Source: Hortaea werneckii (taxonomy: Eukaryota > Ascomycota > Dothideomycetes > Mycosphaerellales > Teratosphaeriaceae). From it: a DNA stretch of 64,000 nucleotides. Below, piece by piece: positions 60,204-64,000 of this stretch. Each line of letters starts with the position of its first letter. Within the stretch, counting starts at the first letter, position 1. Below the pieces are notes generated by a model. The model ran no database searches. It was given only the letters and a program-made list of their open reading frames with translations, and was not told where the DNA came from. The stretch is taken from the NCBI GenBank assembly GCA_037044905.1, contig JBAOKB010000159.1, forward strand, positions 682,001 through 746,000, given 5' to 3'. The translations under genes and the position numbers were made by a program.

Positions 60204-61179
60204 TCTCCTTGTGTGGGCGAGAGACGGATTGATGAAATCAAGATGCAAATGAGCACATGAAGGCGCAATGGCAAGGTCACTATAGGCGTTGGGAATATGT
60301 CGGGAGCATAGCGAAGGCTTGGACCGCTTTTCTTCTCAGGGGAGACAGATATTCACAAATACCCAAATCACAAAGTTTCTCTGCTAATTGGTTCGTCTCT
60401 GTCCTGACGCCCCGTCATGGAAGTCAGGCTTGGAAGTTCGGTTCGGTTTGGTTTTGGTGAGCATTTCTCCCAGTCACATGGTTCCATCTTTGTGAATTCT
60501 TCCTGGCACATTTGTCTGCTCTCAATGAAATGCGCCCATTGCCCATGTCTACCCTGTGTCAAGCGGATAAAACCAAACTGCAAACAAATGTTTACCATGG
60601 CCTTGCCACAAGACACTTCGCTGCCGAATTTCAGCCCCCAGACCGAATCTAGCACGTGACCTATCCGTTGTTTTGGTTTCAGACGCGAAGACGCCACGCT
60701 AGATCACAAAGGGTAATGCCAAACAACACCGCAGGATGCGCGCGATCGCATGCTGACCTGGTCTGAACTGCAGGAGTCGGTCGCAAGTTGACTGCAAAGA
60801 TGCACAGAAGTTTGGAGCGCATATAGAGCAATGAGAAAGCAACGCGAAAGCGATATCAACAGCAAAAGAGAAATCTGGAGGTAATATAAATGTTTCAAAT
60901 GTCATGCATTCATCTCCAGCAGATGCCAGAGACCTACTAAGTCGCTGCTGCTTGGCTCGATCTGCTGCTACTGTACAGACCACATAATGCATCTTCGTTG
61001 TTGCTGCCCCGTTGCAGCTCTGCCCATGGTATTCAGCAAGTTGATAAGAAATAAGTATTGTCAGACCCAGCCCATGATTCGCATTATCGCGCAACGCCCG
61101 CACCACACCATCGTGAGACCCAAGTTTGATTTGTCGGAAGAAAGAGAAGACGCGCCCCCGTCATTTATGAATGACGCGT
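60204..61179. other. Convergent intergenic region ATG4/H2B
   Basis: A 976-nt gap holding the two 3' ends. Small frames only; nothing recognised. Confidence 0.5.
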
Positions 61180-61744
61180 CTATTTGGTCGAAGAGGAGTA
61201 CTTGGTGACGGCCTTGGTGCCCTCAGACACGGCGTGCTTGGCCAGCTCACCAGGCAGGATCAGACGCACTGATGTCTGGATCTCGCGCGAAGAGATGGTC
61301 GACTTCTTGTTGTATGCGGCGAGCTTGGAGGCCTCAGTTGCGACGCGCTCGAAGATGTCGTTGACGAAGGAGTTCAGGATAGACATGGCGCGGTTTGAGA
61401 TACCGGTGTCTGGGTGGACCTGCTTGAGGACTGGAGAAGAAATGACGCGTCAGTATTGATTCGGGGTTGAAGGAGAGATCGGATTGATCGATCTGGATGA
61501 GGTGCGCGTACCCTTGTAGATGTAGGAGCTGTAGGTCTCCTTTCTGGTCTTGGTGCGCTTCTTCTTCTCGCCAGATGGGGCGGCGGTCTTCTTGCCAGCC
61601 TCCTTCTTCTCGGCCGGAGCCTTACCGGCAGGAGCCTTGCCTGCGGTGGATGGGGTCTAAAGATCTCCAAGTCAGATCCGGTGCCAAAGCAAGCAGATTA
61701 CGCGCTTCCGAGTGACGTACCTTCTGAGCGGCCTTGGGTGCCAT
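61180..61744 (-). CDS. Histone H2B
   Basis: A core histone that pairs with H2A in nucleosomes. Three exons, 61744-61721 (MAPKAAQK), 61656-61512 and 61430-61180, give 139 residues. The Lys/Ala-rich tail is followed by the H2B histone fold: [10 protein letters not shown], then [20 protein letters not shown], then [20 protein letters not shown]. The C-terminal helix [20 protein letters not shown] contains the lysine that is ubiquitinated in other eukaryotes. All splice joins are in phase and the frame is intact. It is transcribed divergently from H2A, the usual fungal arrangement. Confidence 0.98.
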
Positions 61745-62178
61745 TTCGACGGATTTGGATGCGGTTGATGCGGTTTGGATGAGTTGAGTGTGGTTTGTTG
61801 ATGAAATGTGATGGATGGCGTATCTCTGTCGCTGGGGTCGATGTTGAGGAAAGGAAGAGGAAGCGAGTTTGAAGTGCGAAGCGCGAGTGGCCTTTTGAAG
61901 CGCGGGGGCCAGAGCGCCCGCTCAGTATCAAAGGTCGAAAGCCAGCCGCGACGCAGCTTGTTTTGGTGGCACGTGCGTCATTTTCTGGTGATCCAGAAAG
62001 CGCGTGTACGTCCCCGCAATGCTTTAAGAATCCAGAGTCCGCACTTCGACAGCGAACCTGCTTCTGTTCTTCAACTTCCATCACCAGCGACCATCAACCA
62101 GCGACACATCCATCTCCGGTATCCAATACCAACTTAACCACACCACCCAAATCACCCCAACTTCACAAATCCATCAAA
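61745..62178. promoter_or_regulatory. Shared divergent promoter of H2B and H2A
   Basis: A 434-nt region between the two histone ATG codons that must drive both genes, allowing S-phase co-regulation. It includes a CACGTGCGTCA stretch near 61969, roughly mid-way. I cannot assign a specific regulator. Confidence 0.7.
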
Positions 62179-62824
62179 ATGACTGGAGGCAAGTCCGGCG
62201 GCAAGGCCAGCGGTGCGAAGTCCAGCGCTCAGAGGTACGTTTGCACTCGTCGCATGCCTTGATCAGTGGCATCGACTCCCTTGACGCGTTTTTCCGATCC
62301 AAAACAACGCGTTCTGAGTCCCATTTCCCTTTGGTCGCAAACTGACATCATTCATAGCCGTTCATCCAAGGCCGGTTTGGCTTTCCCGGTCGGTCGTGTG
62401 CACCGTCTGTTGAGGAAGGGCAACTACGCCCAGCGTGTTGGTGCTGGTAAGTCAGATCCATCCGAAAACGCGATCTCTGAACACGTTCACTGACCTTCAT
62501 CAGGTGCCCCGGTCTACCTCGCTGCCGTCCTTGAGTACCTGGCTGCTGAGATCCTCGAGTTGGCTGGTAACGCCGCTCGTGACAACAAGAAGACGCGTAT
62601 CATCCCGCGTCACTTGCAGCTCGCCATCCGTAACGATGAGGAGCTGAACAAGCTGCTCGGTCACGTCACCATCGCCCAAGGTGGTGTCCTCCCCAACATT
62701 CACCAGAGTAAGCATACCCCACCATCTCCACCATCTCCAACATGCACTGACTTTGATTTCTTCAGACCTGCTTCCCAAGAAGACTTCCGGCAGCAAAGAC
62801 AAGGGCCCAAGCCAGGAGTTGTAG
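62179..62824 (+). CDS. Histone H2A
   Basis: Four exons, 62179-62234, 62358-62446, 62504-62707 and 62766-62824, give 135 residues. The sequence reads [20 protein letters not shown], then [40 protein letters not shown], and ends KDKGPSQEL. The C-terminal SQE motif is the target of DNA-damage kinases; in fungi the canonical H2A carries it and serves as H2A.X. All joins are in phase and the frame is intact. Confidence 0.98.
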
Positions 62825-63734
62825 ATGCTCTCTCCCTTTCTTTCCGATTTTAAGATGGTCACAACGGTTACGGCGTCGATGGGGTTCGTGGGTTGAGATG
62901 ATAATGGGCTCATCTACGGCGGGCATGAGCACTGGTCATCGGTGCAAATCTTTCTTATTCCTTTGCTCCTGCATCATGTTTCTGATCCAGACGGAGAGCT
63001 GTACATTATGCCCATGACATTGGCAGGAGGCTGCGGGCAGAGCTTACGATGATACCACAACAATGAAGCTTTCTGATCAGATATCGCTGTTCCACTTGAT
63101 TTCCTTTTCCAGTCTGTCTTTTCGCGACATCGCAATCCGACATGCTAAAACTATGATGACCTCGGCCTCGCGAAACAGTCCAAGACGCGCATCTACCTAA
63201 CGAGCTTTCGTCATTGGAACAGTGGACTGAGTCCGATACAGGCGTGAATGTTTAAAGCAGATGCGAAAAGCATTGAGATGCGATACAGTAGATGGCGTAT
63301 ATACCCCATGTCTAATGGAAGTGGTGAGATCAGAACATAGCGTTGGCTCGGTTTTGGAACATGGCAAAACCCGGATTCAGCAACTCCAGCTGCAGTTATG
63401 AAATAGCAATATTGGGGTGAATCTGAAATCGGACCTGGTCTACGAAGTCCTGTACAAGCGTCTCATCAACCTGAATGTAGCCACGGATATAGTACAGCTG
63501 AGATCTCAGCACCTGACCAACCAACGATTTGGGCGTCACAATCTACGTGCTGAAAGAAAGGAGTAAAGGGCATGAGATACAAGCACGGTATTCTGTACAG
63601 GTGGGAAATTACGTGCGCTAAAACGAACATGCGAGTATGCAACGGTATCAATGAGCTTTCATTCAACTCCCACTGCCGCCGTCGCCGTCGCCGCAAGCGA
63701 AATCTATTGCTACTTCTGGAATCGCAGCAGTCTC
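62825..63734. other. Convergent intergenic region H2A/KGD2
   Basis: A 910-nt gap holding the H2A and KGD2 3' ends. Nothing recognised. Confidence 0.5.
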
Positions 63735-64000
63735 TTACGCAAGCAGCATCTTAGCCGGGTCCTCGATGTACTCCTTGATCTTGACGAGGAAGGTGACGGC
63801 CTCCCTGCCGTCAAGTATTCTGTGGTCGTAGGTGAGGGCGAGGTACATCATAGGACGGATCTCGACCTTGCCGTTGATGGCGACCGGCTTCTCCTTGATG
63901 GCGTGCAGACCCAGGACGGCGGTTTGCGGCAGGTTGATGATGGGTGTGCCCATGAGAGAGCCGAAGACACCACCGTTGGAAATGGTGAAGGTGCCGCCGG
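63735..64000 (-). CDS. KGD2: Dihydrolipoamide succinyltransferase, E2 of 2-oxoglutarate dehydrogenase (C-terminal part, cut by window edge)
   Basis: A mitochondrial TCA-cycle enzyme that transfers the succinyl group to CoA. Only the last 88 or so codons are inside the window; the gene continues beyond 64000. The visible part has the 2-oxoacid dehydrogenase acyltransferase signatures TFTISNGGVFGSLMGTPIIN and MMYLALTYDHRILDGREAVT, the latter containing the catalytic His and Asp (HxxxDG), and ends EDPAKMLLA. The GSLMGTPIINLPQ wording favours the succinyl over the acetyl form. Confidence 0.93.
   Translation of the reverse strand, partial: GGTFTISNGGVFGSLMGTPIINLPQTAVLGLHAIKEKPVAINGKVEIRPMMYLALTYDHRILDGREAVTFLVKIKEYIEDPAKMLLA

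Noticed and set aside
1..64000. CRISPR array, bacterial operon, prophage or integrated virus
   Set aside because: No spaced repeats, no bacterial gene organisation and no viral hallmark genes; the RdRP is of the cellular silencing type with an intron.

Overview
This 64 kb window is nuclear DNA of a filamentous ascomycete. It has short GT-AG introns (about 50-110 nt), compact single genes in both orientations, histone genes with introns, an intron-bearing tRNA, an RNAi-type RNA-dependent RNA polymerase and a DHN-melanin gene group. The grouping of a 1,3,8-trihydroxynaphthalene reductase, a CMR1-type regulator (two C2H2 fingers plus a Zn2Cys6 finger) and a non-reducing melanin polyketide synthase is known from Dothideomycetes, so that class is my best guess. 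The guess is an inference from gene content and was not tested by alignment.

Layout. 1-9.2 kb: two gene-poor stretches around one Q-rich conserved protein; the first stretch carries a run of 42 G. 9.2-14.8 kb: four minus-strand genes, a protein with a duplicated novel domain, SmD1, the V-ATPase assembly factor Pkr1 and an App1-type phosphatidate phosphatase. 15.5-17.6 kb: tRNA-Cys and a CaM kinase. 18.5-21.5 kb: a secreted GH32 enzyme and a MAPEG protein. 22.8-43.7 kb: the melanin group, THR1 and CMR1 on minus and PKS1 on plus, with 8 kb between CMR1 and PKS1 that holds no recognisable intact gene. 44.4-58.2 kb: prefoldin subunit 3, a secreted carboxylesterase, the RdRP, a RINT1/Tip20 protein and the splicing factor Sqs1. 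58.8-64 kb: Atg4, a divergent H2B/H2A pair and the C-terminal end of the 2-oxoglutarate dehydrogenase E2 subunit, cut by the window edge.

How genes work together. PKS1 makes 1,3,6,8-tetrahydroxynaphthalene, THR1 reduces pathway naphthols, and CMR1 is expected to activate both. H2A and H2B share one promoter region. The remaining genes are mostly housekeeping and unlinked in function.

Quality warning. Between 18.5 and 58 kb at least eight genes carry roughly 25 single-base frame breaks, often in homopolymers, with conserved protein on both sides of each break. Conserved housekeeping genes are hit as well as secondary ones, so uncorrected consensus indels are the simplest explanation. For these genes I give the full span and state where the frame changes; they should not be read as pseudogenes without read-level checks.
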